Positions 9,540 through 17,736 of a stretch of DNA of 58,538 nt are shown one piece after another. Origin of the DNA: CAZWCX01 sp964632945. Lineage in GTDB: Bacteria > Planctomycetota > MHYJ01 > WSZJ01 > CAZWCX01. The notes beneath the pieces are model-generated. The model was given only the letters and a program-made list of their open reading frames with translations. It did not search any database and had not been told where the DNA came from. Made by a program: the position numbers and the translations under genes. Numbering within the stretch: position 1 is the stretch's first letter; every line of letters begins with the position of its first letter. The stretch is from NCBI GenBank assembly GCA_964632945.1, contig CAZWCX010000036.1, positions 1 to 58,538 of the forward strand, read 5' to 3'.

Positions 9540-10478
9540 CTACTTCTTCGATTCCAGGTACTTGACGAAGTCGTCGATCTGGTAGGTATTGTCGAAGTAC
9601 TTGAGCAATAGGTCGAGATCCTGGTTGAATTGCTCGCCGATCGTCCAGTGGCGCGGGACGTAAATGATGTCCCCCGCGGCCAGCGGGATGTCCTGACGCA
9701 AGTCGGCCATGTTGAGCAGCCGCCACATGTCGACGAGGACGAACCGTCCGGGGGTGCCCGGTCCGGGACGCCGGATCACGCGGACCTGTCGCCACTCGTG
9801 CTCGTCCGTGATGGCGTTCACGCTCGCCAGCACTTGCGCCACGGTCTCGTCGCCCGTGTAGTTGAACGTCTGCGAGGACCCCTGGGTGATCACCAGGATG
9901 TCGCCGGCCGTCACCTGGGTCGCCGAGATCGACGGCAGGGTCACCAGGTTGATCGACACCTTGGGGTCGCGGACGATTTCGGTGAGCTTGGCGCGGATCT
10001 CCTCGCGCATGTCGCGCAGCGTGCGATCCTTGGCCTGGATCTCACCGATGTACGGATAGTCGATGTACCCGGTCGGGCCGATGGTGAAATCCCGATTGAG
10101 GTCCTCTTCCCCCGCGATCTCGACGCGAATCGACGCCCCGGCGGTGAGGCGGTACTCCTCCGCCGCCGAGAGACTCCCCTCCTTCTCCCGCTCGCGCCGC
10201 ATCCGTTCCTGCTCGAGGAGGAAGTCCGGCGCGGTAATGACGATCCCCTCGAGCGCAGGGAAGCGTTTGACGATCTGCTCGACGCTCCACGGCGAGCCGT
10301 TGGAGAAGCCGGCGGAAGCCTCGTGGTAGCGCAGGCCGGTCAGGAGGCGCGGCTGGAAGCATCCCGCGGCGGCGAGCGCCGCAGCCAGGGCCAGGAACCG
10401 CGGCCGCGCCGCGGTCCGTCTACCCTTCGCGGAACTGCTTCGTGCGTTCGCGGTAGTAGGGGTAGTAGTAGTATCCAT
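9540..10478 (-). CDS. Polysaccharide export lipoprotein (Wza-like)
   Basis: The 312-residue protein has a Thr/Ser-rich start, a basic patch and a lipobox ending AAAGC with Cys40, so it is a predicted lipoprotein. The polysaccharide-export domain follows (YRLTAGASIRVEIAGEEDLNRDFTI, DPKVSINLV), then one SLBB-like part (VTAGDILVITQGSS to AAGDIIYVPRHWTIG). Wza-type proteins form the outer-membrane channel for capsule or exopolysaccharide. The ATG at 10478 has GGAGAG directly before it and overlaps the end of the upstream BY-kinase gene by 59 bp in another frame, so the two are co-transcribed and probably translationally coupled. Confidence 0.88.
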   Translation of the reverse strand: MDTTTTPTTANARSSSAKGRRTAARPRFLALAAALAAAGCFQPRLLTGLRYHEASAGFSNGSPWSVEQIVKRFPALEGIVITAPDFLLEQERMRREREKEGSLSAAEEYRLTAGASIRVEIAGEEDLNRDFTIGPTGYIDYPYIGEIQAKDRTLRDMREEIRAKLTEIVRDPKVSINLVTLPSISATQVTAGDILVITQGSSQTFNYTGDETVAQVLASVNAITDEHEWRQVRVIRRPGPGTPGRFVLVDMWRLLNMADLRQDIPLAAGDIIYVPRHWTIGEQFNQDLDLLLKYFDNTYQIDDFVKYLESKK

Positions 10479-12633
10479 GGCTCTCCAGCGTCACCTTGTT
10501 GAGGACGCACCCCACCAACTTGCCGTGGGAGGACTCGATCAACCGCTTGGCGTAGGTGACTTCCTCCTTGTTGGCCTCTCCGGCCGAGACCAGCAGCACC
10601 ACCCCGTCGACCTGCGGCGCCACCAGCATGGTGTCGACCGCGAGGTTGGCGGGGGGGACGTCGACCAGCACCATGTCCGCCTCGTCGCGCAGGGCGCGCA
10701 GGAGGGAGTGGAAAAAGTCGCTCTTGAGCAGGGTGACCGGGTTGGCAAGGCTCGGCCCGGCGGGCAGCACGCGCAGGTTCTCGACCGCGGTGGGAAGCAA
10801 CGCCTCGCGGACCAGGTGGATCGGGAAGTCGTTCGGGTGCTCGGCGGCCCACTCCTGGGCGCGCTCCGCCAGCACCGCCAACCCCGCCCCGTTGTCCAGG
10901 GAGAAGAACCGGTGCAGGACCGCCTTGCGCAGGTCGCAGTCGATGAGCACGACCCGCTCGCCGCTGCGCGCCAGGGCGATCGCGAGGTTGCTGGTCACGG
11001 TCGACTTCCCTTCCTCGGGGCGCGAACTGGCGACCGTGAACAGGCGCGCCTGGTTCTCGGAGGCGTAGGCCTCCAGAAGCGCCGTGATGGTGTTGAAGAC
11101 TTCGTGGAGCGGAGTCTTGGGCGCGACGTCGAGGAGCAGCTTGGGCTCGTCCCGGCGCAAGCGCACGATCGAGCCGAGCACGGGAAGGTTGAGGTAGCGC
11201 CGGACGTCGTGTTCGGTGCGGATCGTGGTGTTGAGGTAGTCGCGGAAGTAGGCGCTGGCGACCCCGATCATGACTCCGATCAGGGACACGAAGATCCAGT
11301 TCGCGGTTCCCGCCTTGCCGATCGCCCCGCCGAGCTTGGCGGGACTGACGATCTGGACGCTCGGCGCCTGCAGGCTGCGCTGGAGGTCCAGGTCGGCGCG
11401 CCGGTCGAGCAGATAGGAAAGACCGCGCTTGGCGATTTCGAGCTGGTACCCCAGCAGTTCCATCTGTTGCTGCGCCTTGAGCACTTCCTGCTCGGAGGGC
11501 CCGCTGGTCCGCTGCTCGGCCGTCATGCGGGCGCGCAACGCTTCCATCTCCTTGGAGATCCCGTCCAGGCGCCCCTGCAACGACTTGCTTTCGAGCTCCA
11601 GAACCACCAGCGCGTCGTAATCGCGTTTCTTCGCGCGCTCGAGGCGCGCGGCCTCGAACGCGGCCCGGCGTTCCTCGGTGAGGCCGCGCCGCTTCGATTC
11701 CGCGGACTGCTCGGTCTCGAGCTTGCGCAGGATCGACTGCACCCGGGGGTGCCGCGGAGTGTAGCGGGTGAGCAGGCCCTCGAGCTCGACCTGGAGGTTT
11801 TGCGCGCCCATGCCGCCGACCGGCTCGGGCAGCTGTTCCTGGACATCGAAGTTGTACGGCACCCCCTGCTGCAGGGCGATCCGGAGCGGTTCGGCTTCCG
11901 CACGCTTCGCATCGAGGCGGGTCGACAGCTCCTCGAAGGTGCGTCGCAGCGACTGGAGATCCTCGTTCAGGTCGGAGACGTCGCCGGGTCCCTTCATCGA
12001 TTGGGTGATGACGCGGTACTTCTCGTGTTCGATCTGGAGCCGGCTGATCTGTTCCCGGCGCTGCTCTTCCTGCTCCTCGAGGAAGCGGACGGTCTCCTGG
12101 AAGCGCCGGCGCGACTCCTCGTCGATGAATTCGCTGAAGGCCACGGCGACGGCATTGCAGACGTCGCGGGTGAGCTCCGGGTCGCGGTCGCGCGCCGTGA
12201 GCGAGACGATTTCGGTGTCCTTGGAGGACTCGACGTTCAGCCGCCGGCGCAACTGCTCCATGGCATCGTAAAGCGCCGCCTCGTCCGCGGAGGGGATCCG
12301 CGAGCCGCCGCGGTCGGGCTTGTCCTCGAACGCGGAGACGGGGACCGGAAAGTGCCGGGCCAGCGCCTTGACCGCGCGGCGCATCACCGGCTCGCTCTCG
12401 ATCAGGTTCAGACGGGTTGCCTGCGTGAGGGTCTCGTACACGGTGGGGGTGTTGCTGGCGGTATAGACGATCCAGGGCGACTGCGGCTCCTTCAGGATCA
12501 TCTGCGCCCGCGACTCGTAGTTCACGGGCTGCTTGCCCACGAGGTAGAAATTGCCGGCGATCACCATCCCGCTCACGAGGAAGAACGTGAGCAGGTTGCG
12601 GCGCAGGATTCTCAGGTAGTCCTTGAGTTCCAT
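10420..12633 (-). CDS. Polysaccharide chain-length regulator/BY-kinase (Wzc-like)
   Basis: The 737-residue product starts MELKDYLRILRRN. It has an N-terminal Wzz domain with a first membrane helix at ~13-31, a long periplasmic coiled-coil region, a second helix near 445-462 (WIFVSLIGVMIGVASAYF) and a cytoplasmic kinase. Walker A is SSRPEEGKST near 540, Walker A' is VVLIDCDLRKA, and Walker B is MVLVDVPPA. The last 20 residues hold six Tyr in the cluster YYYYPYY, the expected autophosphorylation tail. The protein controls polymer length and export with the Wza-like lipoprotein downstream. No polymerase or flippase is nearby. An ATG at 12711 would add 26 residues, but the Wzz homology begins at 12633. 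Confidence 0.93.
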   Translation of the reverse strand: MELKDYLRILRRNLLTFFLVSGMVIAGNFYLVGKQPVNYESRAQMILKEPQSPWIVYTASNTPTVYETLTQATRLNLIESEPVMRRAVKALARHFPVPVSAFEDKPDRGGSRIPSADEAALYDAMEQLRRRLNVESSKDTEIVSLTARDRDPELTRDVCNAVAVAFSEFIDEESRRRFQETVRFLEEQEEQRREQISRLQIEHEKYRVITQSMKGPGDVSDLNEDLQSLRRTFEELSTRLDAKRAEAEPLRIALQQGVPYNFDVQEQLPEPVGGMGAQNLQVELEGLLTRYTPRHPRVQSILRKLETEQSAESKRRGLTEERRAAFEAARLERAKKRDYDALVVLELESKSLQGRLDGISKEMEALRARMTAEQRTSGPSEQEVLKAQQQMELLGYQLEIAKRGLSYLLDRRADLDLQRSLQAPSVQIVSPAKLGGAIGKAGTANWIFVSLIGVMIGVASAYFRDYLNTTIRTEHDVRRYLNLPVLGSIVRLRRDEPKLLLDVAPKTPLHEVFNTITALLEAYASENQARLFTVASSRPEEGKSTVTSNLAIALARSGERVVLIDCDLRKAVLHRFFSLDNGAGLAVLAERAQEWAAEHPNDFPIHLVREALLPTAVENLRVLPAGPSLANPVTLLKSDFFHSLLRALRDEADMVLVDVPPANLAVDTMLVAPQVDGVVLLVSAGEANKEEVTYAKRLIESSHGKLVGCVLNKVTLESHGYYYYPYYRERTKQFREG

Positions 12634-12761
12634 GGCGTCGTCCGACGGAAACCCCGGCGGGGGAGGCCGGGACACTCCCCGGGATGTTATCGGCCGTGGC
12701 GTGTCGCGCACTTGAGCCGGGAACCGGGTCCGTCTTCAGGATATCATTTGCCGGCCGGTGC

Positions 12762-12790
12762 TTGCATTTTGCTCTGACCCTCCCTACAAT
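12762..12790 (+). promoter_or_regulatory. Sigma-70-type promoter of the Lys-rich peptide gene
   Basis: TTGCAT at 12762-12767 and TACAAT at 12785-12790 are separated by 17 bp, giving close matches to both consensus boxes. The site lies 79 bp before the small ORF and faces it. Confidence 0.7.
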
Positions 12791-12868
12791 ACACGCCCGA
12801 GGAGTGCGCCGAGGGGTCGCGCGGTCTGGAAACCGCGGACCCGCGGCGACCTCACCAGGAGGGTCACT

Positions 12869-12937
12869 ATGGCCACCAAGAAGCCCGCCAAGAAGAAGAA
12901 GGCCGCCGCCAAGAAGACGAAGAAGGCCAAGAAGTAG
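12869..12937 (+). CDS. 22-residue Lys/Ala-rich basic peptide
   Basis: A complete ORF begins ATG GCC ACC AAG AAG and ends TAG. It encodes 22 residues: 12 Lys, 6 Ala, 2 Thr, 1 Pro and the initiator Met. AGGAGG lies 6 nt before the ATG, a near-ideal SD. A sigma-70 promoter (12762-12790) precedes it and a GC-rich terminator hairpin with a T-rich tail (12980-13015) follows it, so the gene appears to be a complete monocistronic unit. The composition recalls the Lys/Ala tails of bacterial histone H1-like proteins, which bind DNA or RNA non-specifically. A nucleic-acid-binding role is inference. The strict use of AAG and GCC matches local codon bias. Confidence 0.72.
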   Translation: MATKKPAKKKKAAAKKTKKAKK

Positions 12938-12979
12938 GCGGGCCGACGGGAAAACGGCATTCCACGTAACCCTCGAAGA

Positions 12980-13015
12980 CCCCCGCGAACCGATGTCGCG
13001 GGGGCCTTCCGTTTT
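12980..13015 (+). terminator. Rho-independent terminator after the Lys-rich peptide gene
   Basis: A 9-bp perfect stem (CCCCCGCGA pairing with TCGCGGGGG) encloses a 7-nt loop and is followed by CCTTCCGTTTTC. It separates the peptide gene from the ssb promoter. Confidence 0.75.
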
Positions 13016-13048
13016 CGGCGCCCGGTGCGCGCCGACGGCGAGAAACCG

Positions 13049-13076
13049 TTGACAACGGCGCACAGGAGCCTATACT
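13049..13076 (+). promoter_or_regulatory. Sigma-70-type promoter of the ssb-rpsR-rplI-dnaB run
   Basis: TTGACA at 13049-13054 is a perfect -35 box, and TATACT at 13071-13076 is a 5/6 -10 box with a 16-bp spacer. The start of ssb lies 41 bp downstream. Confidence 0.8.
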
Positions 13077-13116
13077 TTTCCCTCCCTGCGCGTGGAACCG
13101 GTGCGGGAGGCGGTCG

Positions 13117-13536
13117 GTGGCCAACCTGAACAAGGTCTTGCTGATCGGGCGACTGACGGCGGACCCGCAACTGCGATACACGCAGGGCGGCCTGGCGGTG
13201 GCAGACCTGCGCCTCGCCGTCAACCACACGTTCGAGGGCCCGGACGGCGCGCGCAAGGAAGAGGCCTGCTTCGTGGACGTCGTCGTCTGGAAGCGGGCGG
13301 CCGAGAATTGCGCGGAGTACCTGCACAAGGGAAGCCCGGTGTTCATCGAGGGGCGCCTCCAGATGGACAACTGGGAGACCAAGGACGGCCAGAAGCGCAG
13401 CAAGCTGCGCATCGTCGCCGCGAACGTCCAGTTCCTCGAGGGAGGCCGGGCGCGCGGCAGCGAGGGAGGCGCACTTCCGCCCCCCGCCCCGGAAGGTCCG
13501 GAGGAGGGGGGAGCGGACGCCGAACTTCCCTTTTGA
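13117..13536 (+). CDS. ssb: Single-stranded DNA-binding protein
   Basis: The 139-residue protein uses a GTG start after GGGAGG. An OB fold occupies residues 1-~110 (NKVLLIGRLTADPQLRYTQGG, then DVVVWKRAAENCAEYLHKGSPVFIEGRL). A Gly/Pro-rich linker follows, and the acidic tip DAELPF is the docking tail for replication and repair partners. SSB coats single-stranded DNA during replication, recombination and repair. It heads an operon with rpsR, rplI and dnaB. The rpsF gene that usually precedes ssb in this cluster is absent here. Confidence 0.96.
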   Translation: MANLNKVLLIGRLTADPQLRYTQGGLAVADLRLAVNHTFEGPDGARKEEACFVDVVVWKRAAENCAEYLHKGSPVFIEGRLQMDNWETKDGQKRSKLRIVAANVQFLEGGRARGSEGGALPPPAPEGPEEGGADAELPF

Positions 13537-13572
13537 GGGGAGAACGGCGGTCGGTTGAGTCCCTCAACCCGC

Positions 13573-13593
13573 GAATCGCCCCCGGGGCGATTC
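13573..13593 (+). promoter_or_regulatory. Hairpin in the rpsR leader
   Basis: A 10-bp inverted repeat (GAATCGCCCC, one base, GGGGCGATTC) lies between ssb and the rpsR SD. It can fold with a C/G-rich loop containing CCG. No T-run follows, so it is not a classical terminator. It may be an attenuator or a ribosomal-protein binding site; the function is inferred. Confidence 0.4.
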
Positions 13594-13615
13594 AAACCCA
13601 CAGGAGACGAACAAC

Positions 13616-13891
13616 ATGGCGAGCGAAATCGAAGTGGAAGTGGAAGGCGAGGCCGGCCTCGAGGCCAAGAAGACGTATCGGAAGTTCCGCAAGGACAACC
13701 GGTGCCGGTTCTGCCGCGACAAGACGACCTACGTCGACTACAAGGACATCCAGGTGCTGCAGAAGCTGACCACCGCGCAGGGAAAGCTGTTCTCGCGCAA
13801 GCGCTCGGGAAACTGCGCCCGCCACCAGCGCGCGGTCAAGCGCGCGATCAAGCGCGCGCGCTACGTCGCGCTGCTCCCGTACGTCGGCTAG
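13616..13891 (+). CDS. rpsR: 30S ribosomal protein S18
   Basis: The 91-residue protein has an acidic 20-residue N-terminal extension before the conserved core. It keeps the Cys-rich form of S18 (CRFC, with C and H in NCARHQRAVKRAIKRAR), which can bind zinc. The C-terminus ends in ALLPYVG, as usual. S18 pairs with S6 on the platform of the small subunit. The SD AGGAGA sits upstream. The gene lies between ssb and rplI in the common order, without rpsF. Confidence 0.96.
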   Translation: MASEIEVEVEGEAGLEAKKTYRKFRKDNRCRFCRDKTTYVDYKDIQVLQKLTTAQGKLFSRKRSGNCARHQRAVKRAIKRARYVALLPYVG

Positions 13892-13933
13892 CCCGCGGTC
13901 CGGTGTGTCTGCTGAAGAAGTGAGGATCTCCCC

Positions 13934-14413
13934 ATGGACGTGCTCCTGTGGAAGGATGTCGACAAGCTGGGCAAGCGCGGCGAGGTCGTCAAGGTCAAGG
14001 CGGGGTTCGCCCGCAACTATCTGATCCCGCGCAAGCTCGCCTCGGTGCCCACGCCCGACGCGCTCAAGGAACTCGAGTACGAAAAGCGCCGTGAGGGCAA
14101 GCGCCTGGCCGAACTGCGCGCCCAGGCGGCCACGATCGCCAAGAAGATCGAGAAGATCCAGATCACGCTCGAAGTCGCCGCCAACGAAGAGGGCGTGCTC
14201 TTCGGCGCGGTGTCCCCGTCGATGATCGCCGAAGCCATGAAGCCACACGGCTACGAGGTCGAGGGGAAGATGGTCGAACTGCCCGCCGGCGAAACGATCA
14301 AGGAACTGGGCGTCTACACGGTCGACATCCGCCTGGCCCCCGACGTCGTCGCCCCCGTACGCGTATGGGTGGTGGAGGCCGGCGAGGTCAAAAAGAAGTC
14401 CGCCGAAGGGTAG
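13934..14413 (+). CDS. rplI: 50S ribosomal protein L9
   Basis: The 159-residue protein starts MDVLLWKDVDKLGKRGEVVKV, the L9 N-domain with its rRNA-binding GFARNYLIPRKLA segment. The long connecting helix (EYEKRREGKRLAELRAQAATIAKK) and the C-domain with NEEGVLFGAVSPSMIAEAM follow. L9 sits near the L1 stalk and supports reading-frame fidelity. The gene starts 43 bp after rpsR and is followed by dnaB, the conserved order. Confidence 0.97.
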   Translation: MDVLLWKDVDKLGKRGEVVKVKAGFARNYLIPRKLASVPTPDALKELEYEKRREGKRLAELRAQAATIAKKIEKIQITLEVAANEEGVLFGAVSPSMIAEAMKPHGYEVEGKMVELPAGETIKELGVYTVDIRLAPDVVAPVRVWVVEAGEVKKKSAEG

Positions 14414-14506
14414 CCGCTCCGCGTCTTCCGCGCGGGCGGCGGAGGGGTCCGCACCGGGACCCCTCCCCTGCCGGTCCGTTTCCGGCCCCCTTGCGATGCT
14501 GCGCCC

Positions 14507-15841
14507 ATGGCCCCCGAAGAGACCCTGCTCCCCGCCCCGCCGCAGAGCACCGAGGCCGAGGTCGCGCTCATCGGCGCCCTCCTCCTCAACAACGAGGTCG
14601 CGGCCGACGTCATCCGCCTGGTCGACCGCGCGAGCTTCTACCGGCCCGCGCACCAGATCCTGTTCGAGATCATCGTCGAGCTCTACGACGCCCGCAAGCC
14701 GTGCGACCTCGTCATCCTGCGCGAGGAACTGATCCGCCGCAACGCGCTCGACCGCGTCGGCGGCGTCGAGTATCTCGCCCATCTCGCCGACAGCGTCCCC
14801 TCGTCCGCCAACGCCGAATACTACGCCGGGATCGTGCGCGAGAAGGCGGTCCGCCGCCACCTGATGTCGGCCTGCCAGGGCATCCTCACCGACGCCGGCA
14901 AGCCCCAGGGCGACCCGGACCAACTCCTCGACCGCGCGGAACAGGCCATTTTCGACGTGGCGCGCAATCGCAACCAGGGGGGAAGTCTGCGCATCGGCGA
15001 CCTCCTCCGCGACGCCTTCACCCGCATCCAGGACATCGTCGACCGCAAGGACCGCATCCAGGGCGCAATGTCCGGCTTCTACGAACTCGACGACCTGATC
15101 ATGGGCTTCCAGCCGTCGCAGCTCGTGATCATCGCCGGCCGCCCGTCGATGGGTAAGACCTCCTTCGCCATGCGCGTCGCCGAACACGTCGGCCTCGTGC
15201 AGAACAAGGGCGTGCTCATCTTCTCCCTGGAAATGGACAAGCACCAGATCGCCCAGAACATGCTCTGCTCGCACACGCGCATCTCTTCCCACGACCTGCG
15301 TCGCGGGAAGATCGCCGAGGCGGACTTCCAGCGCCTGCTCATGGCGGCGGGCAAGTTCGCCGAGGCCCCGATCTACATCGACGATTCCTCCGGCCTCTCC
15401 CCGCTCGAGATCCGCGCCCGCGCCCGCCGCATGATGACCGAGCACAAGATCGAGCTCGTCATCGTCGACTACCTCCAGCTCATGGAAAGCCGCGGCGCGG
15501 AAAGCCGCCAACAGGAAATCAGCATCATCTCGCGATCGCTCAAGGGACTCGCCCGCGAACTCAAGGTCCCGGTCATCGCCCTCTCCCAGCTCAGCCGCGC
15601 CGTGGAAGCCCGCGAGGAGCACCGCCCGCGCATGTCCGACCTGCGCGAGTCCGGCTCCATCGAGCAGGACGCCGACGTGATCATGCTGCTCTACCGCGAC
15701 GAGTACTACAACCACGAGAGCAGCGACAAGGGGATCTCCGAGGTGATCGTGGCCAAGCAGCGCAACGGCCCGACCGACACCGTGAAGCTGGCCTTCCTCG
15801 CCAATTTCATGCGCTTCGAAAACCTCGCCCCGCAGCGGTAG
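14507..15841 (+). CDS. dnaB: Replicative DNA helicase
   Basis: The 444-residue protein has the N-terminal primase-interaction domain (PPQSTEAEVALIGALLLNNE) and a RecA-like helicase domain. The Walker A motif GRPSMGKTSFAMRVAEH begins near residue 211. Walker B lies in IELVIVDYLQLMES, and later come ALSQLSRAVEAREEHRPRMSDLRESGSIEQDADV and VAKQRNGPTDTVKLAF. The hexamer unwinds DNA at the fork. No intein is present. The gene is last in the ssb operon and a hairpin follows it. Confidence 0.97.
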   Translation: MAPEETLLPAPPQSTEAEVALIGALLLNNEVAADVIRLVDRASFYRPAHQILFEIIVELYDARKPCDLVILREELIRRNALDRVGGVEYLAHLADSVPSSANAEYYAGIVREKAVRRHLMSACQGILTDAGKPQGDPDQLLDRAEQAIFDVARNRNQGGSLRIGDLLRDAFTRIQDIVDRKDRIQGAMSGFYELDDLIMGFQPSQLVIIAGRPSMGKTSFAMRVAEHVGLVQNKGVLIFSLEMDKHQIAQNMLCSHTRISSHDLRRGKIAEADFQRLLMAAGKFAEAPIYIDDSSGLSPLEIRARARRMMTEHKIELVIVDYLQLMESRGAESRQQEISIISRSLKGLARELKVPVIALSQLSRAVEAREEHRPRMSDLRESGSIEQDADVIMLLYRDEYYNHESSDKGISEVIVAKQRNGPTDTVKLAFLANFMRFENLAPQR

Positions 15842-15851
15842 CGATCCCGGC

Positions 15852-15876
15852 CGGGACCGCGGACCCGCCGGTCCCG
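15852..15876 (+). terminator. Terminator-like hairpin after dnaB
   Basis: An 8-bp perfect stem (CGGGACCG with CGGTCCCG) starts 11 bp after the dnaB stop. A T-run is lacking, which is common in very GC-rich genomes, so termination is probable rather than certain. Confidence 0.45.
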
Positions 15877-16040
15877 ACACCCCCCACCCGTCCTCCGGCC
15901 CGTCCTTGCCCGTCCCCCCCCACCCGGCTACGATGTCCATACGGGCCCCGAGACCCGACCGGCGTCTGCCGGCGGGTGACTGCGCAGCCACCCCGTCAGG
16001 CGCCCGCGTCCCGGCCCCCTTTCGGACGCGGAGGTGATCC

Positions 16041-17261
16041 ATGTCCCGAACCGTACGCCCGACCGCATCCCCACGCGACCGGCTGACCCTCTCCGTGCTC
16101 AAGGCCGACATCGGCTCCCCGGGAGGCCACACGAAACCCGCGGATCGGGTCCTGGAAGCCGTTCGGGCGGTCATCGCCGAGGCCCAGGGCGGCCTCGTGC
16201 TCGACCACCTGGTGACGCACACCGGCGACGACGTGGCGATCCTGCTCAGCCATCGCCACGGCGTCGACCACCCGGAGATTCACCGGCTCGCATGGAACGC
16301 CTTTCGCGAAGGCACGGCGGTCGCCCAGCGGCGCGGCGACTACGCGGCAGGCCAGGACCTCCTCGTCGATGCGCCCTCGGGCAACCTGCGCGGCGCCGGA
16401 CCCGCCGTCGCAGAACTCGAGTTCGATCATAAGCTGAAGGACGAACGGCCGGCGGAGGCGGTGATGGTGTTCGCCGCCGACAAGTGCGGGCCCGGGGCCT
16501 ACAACTTGCCCTTCTACCTCGCCTTCGCCGACCCCATGTACTGCGGCGGACTGATCCTCAAGCCCGAAATGACCAAGGGGTTCACGTTCCGCGTCATGGA
16601 CATGGAACACGCGAAGGCCGATCGGATGATCGACCTCCACACGCCCCACGAGTCGTACGAGCTCGTGGCCCTGTTGCGCGACGAGACCCGCTTCGCGGTG
16701 GAATCGATCTACTCGCGCGCCTTCCCCGAACAGCAGGTGGCCGCCGTCGCCACGCAGCGCCTGCACAACATCGCCGGAAAATACACCGGCAAGGACGACC
16801 CCGTGGCGATCGTGCGCACGCAGGGGATCTTCCCGGCCCCCGAGGAGATCCTGATGCCCTGGGCCTCGGTCGTGCCCTACGTGACCGGCGACTGTCGCGG
16901 CTCCCACGTCATGCCCATCGCCCCCTACCCCCTCAACAGCAGCGTTCGCGGCCCTTATTGCCAGCCGATCGTTTCCGCGCTCGGACTGTCGATCGACCGC
17001 GAGGGGCTCTTCTCCCAGGAGACCGTCGACTTCTTTGCCGACCCGTATTGGGACGAAGTCCGTCGCACGGCCTTCCAGAAGGGGATCCAGATGCGCCAAC
17101 AGGGGTGGTTCGGAGTGGCGATGGCGAACAACGCCGAGCTCGCATACACGGGGCTGGCTCGGCTCTATGAATCGCTCGACAAGGGACATCGGTTCTTCGT
17201 GCGGGAGAAGTCGGAGGCCCGACCGGAGGTCACGCGCCCCGGCAAGGTCCATTCCCACTGA
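16041..17261 (+). CDS. Fructose-1,6-bisphosphate aldolase/phosphatase (archaeal type V FBPase)
   Basis: The 406-residue protein belongs to the bifunctional family that condenses triose phosphates and removes phosphate to give fructose 6-phosphate, a unidirectional gluconeogenic enzyme. Recognisable family segments are TLSVLKADIGSPGGHTKP at the N-terminus, LVTHTGDDVAILLSH with metal-binding residues, VFAADKCGPGAYNLPFYLAFADP, GLILKPEMTKGFTF, and the LHNIAGKYTGKDDPVAIVRTQGIFPAPEE stretch. The SD is GGAGGTGATCC directly before the ATG, which matches almost the full 16S tail and predicts strong translation. It stands alone between dnaB and bamA. Confidence 0.94.
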   Translation: MSRTVRPTASPRDRLTLSVLKADIGSPGGHTKPADRVLEAVRAVIAEAQGGLVLDHLVTHTGDDVAILLSHRHGVDHPEIHRLAWNAFREGTAVAQRRGDYAAGQDLLVDAPSGNLRGAGPAVAELEFDHKLKDERPAEAVMVFAADKCGPGAYNLPFYLAFADPMYCGGLILKPEMTKGFTFRVMDMEHAKADRMIDLHTPHESYELVALLRDETRFAVESIYSRAFPEQQVAAVATQRLHNIAGKYTGKDDPVAIVRTQGIFPAPEEILMPWASVVPYVTGDCRGSHVMPIAPYPLNSSVRGPYCQPIVSALGLSIDREGLFSQETVDFFADPYWDEVRRTAFQKGIQMRQQGWFGVAMANNAELAYTGLARLYESLDKGHRFFVREKSEARPEVTRPGKVHSH

Positions 17262-17274
17262 CGAACATTCCGGA

Positions 17275-17308
17275 TCCGGCGGGCCGGCCGCGGCGGCGGC
17301 CCGCCGGA
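17275..17308 (+). terminator. Terminator-like hairpin after the FBP aldolase/phosphatase gene
   Basis: An 11-bp perfect stem (TCCGGCGGGCC with GGCCCGCCGGA) around a 12-nt GC-rich loop begins 13 bp after the stop. It has no T tract. Confidence 0.5.
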
Positions 17309-17736
17309 CCGGGTGTCCCCACCCACCCGCGGCCGACCCGGACGGCCCGGAATGCCCTCGGAACGGCCGGCCATCCAGCCCTCCACCGGGCAGCGCGCCG
17401 CGCCCCGCGTCCCGGTCCGCCACCCCCGCTCGCAGGCCCCGGGCGCGCTGCGGCCGCCCGCCCCGCCACCCGGCTCGACCGCCTCCGGACGCCTCGCCGC
17501 GACCGCCCGCTCCATCCCGAACGCCATCCGGCGTACATACTCGAGGCCTCCGCGCCCGGGCCGCCGGGGTCCTCGCCCCCCTAGGGCGCGGATTCGCAGC
17601 GATGAAAATGACCTAACCGTTTGTACGAGATTGCTTTATGTGACAACCAGGGCGGCGTTTTTCCTTGCCGCGACCACCCCCCTTTGCTAGCATCCCCTGT
17701 CTTGTCCGGTTCCCGCGTGATGAGGGTCTGGTTTCG
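17309..17736. other. Intergenic region upstream of bamA
   Basis: About 430 bp hold no credible gene. The first 270 bp are Pro/Arg-type GC-rich sequence. Positions ~17600-17650 drop in GC (GATGAAAATGACC, TTTGTACGAGATTGC) and probably contain the bamA promoter, although exact boxes are unclear. Confidence 0.4.

Noticed and set aside
10477..12777. Plus-strand open frame of 766 codons opposite the BY-kinase gene
   Set aside because: It is the antisense shadow of the kinase gene; His/Arg/Leu-rich low-complexity sequence without a start signal.
13592..16222. Minus-strand open frame of 876 codons opposite rpsR, rplI and dnaB
   Set aside because: It lies antisense to three certain genes. Its Asp/Gly/Val/Leu-rich composition is what reading the opposite strand of GC3-rich codons produces.
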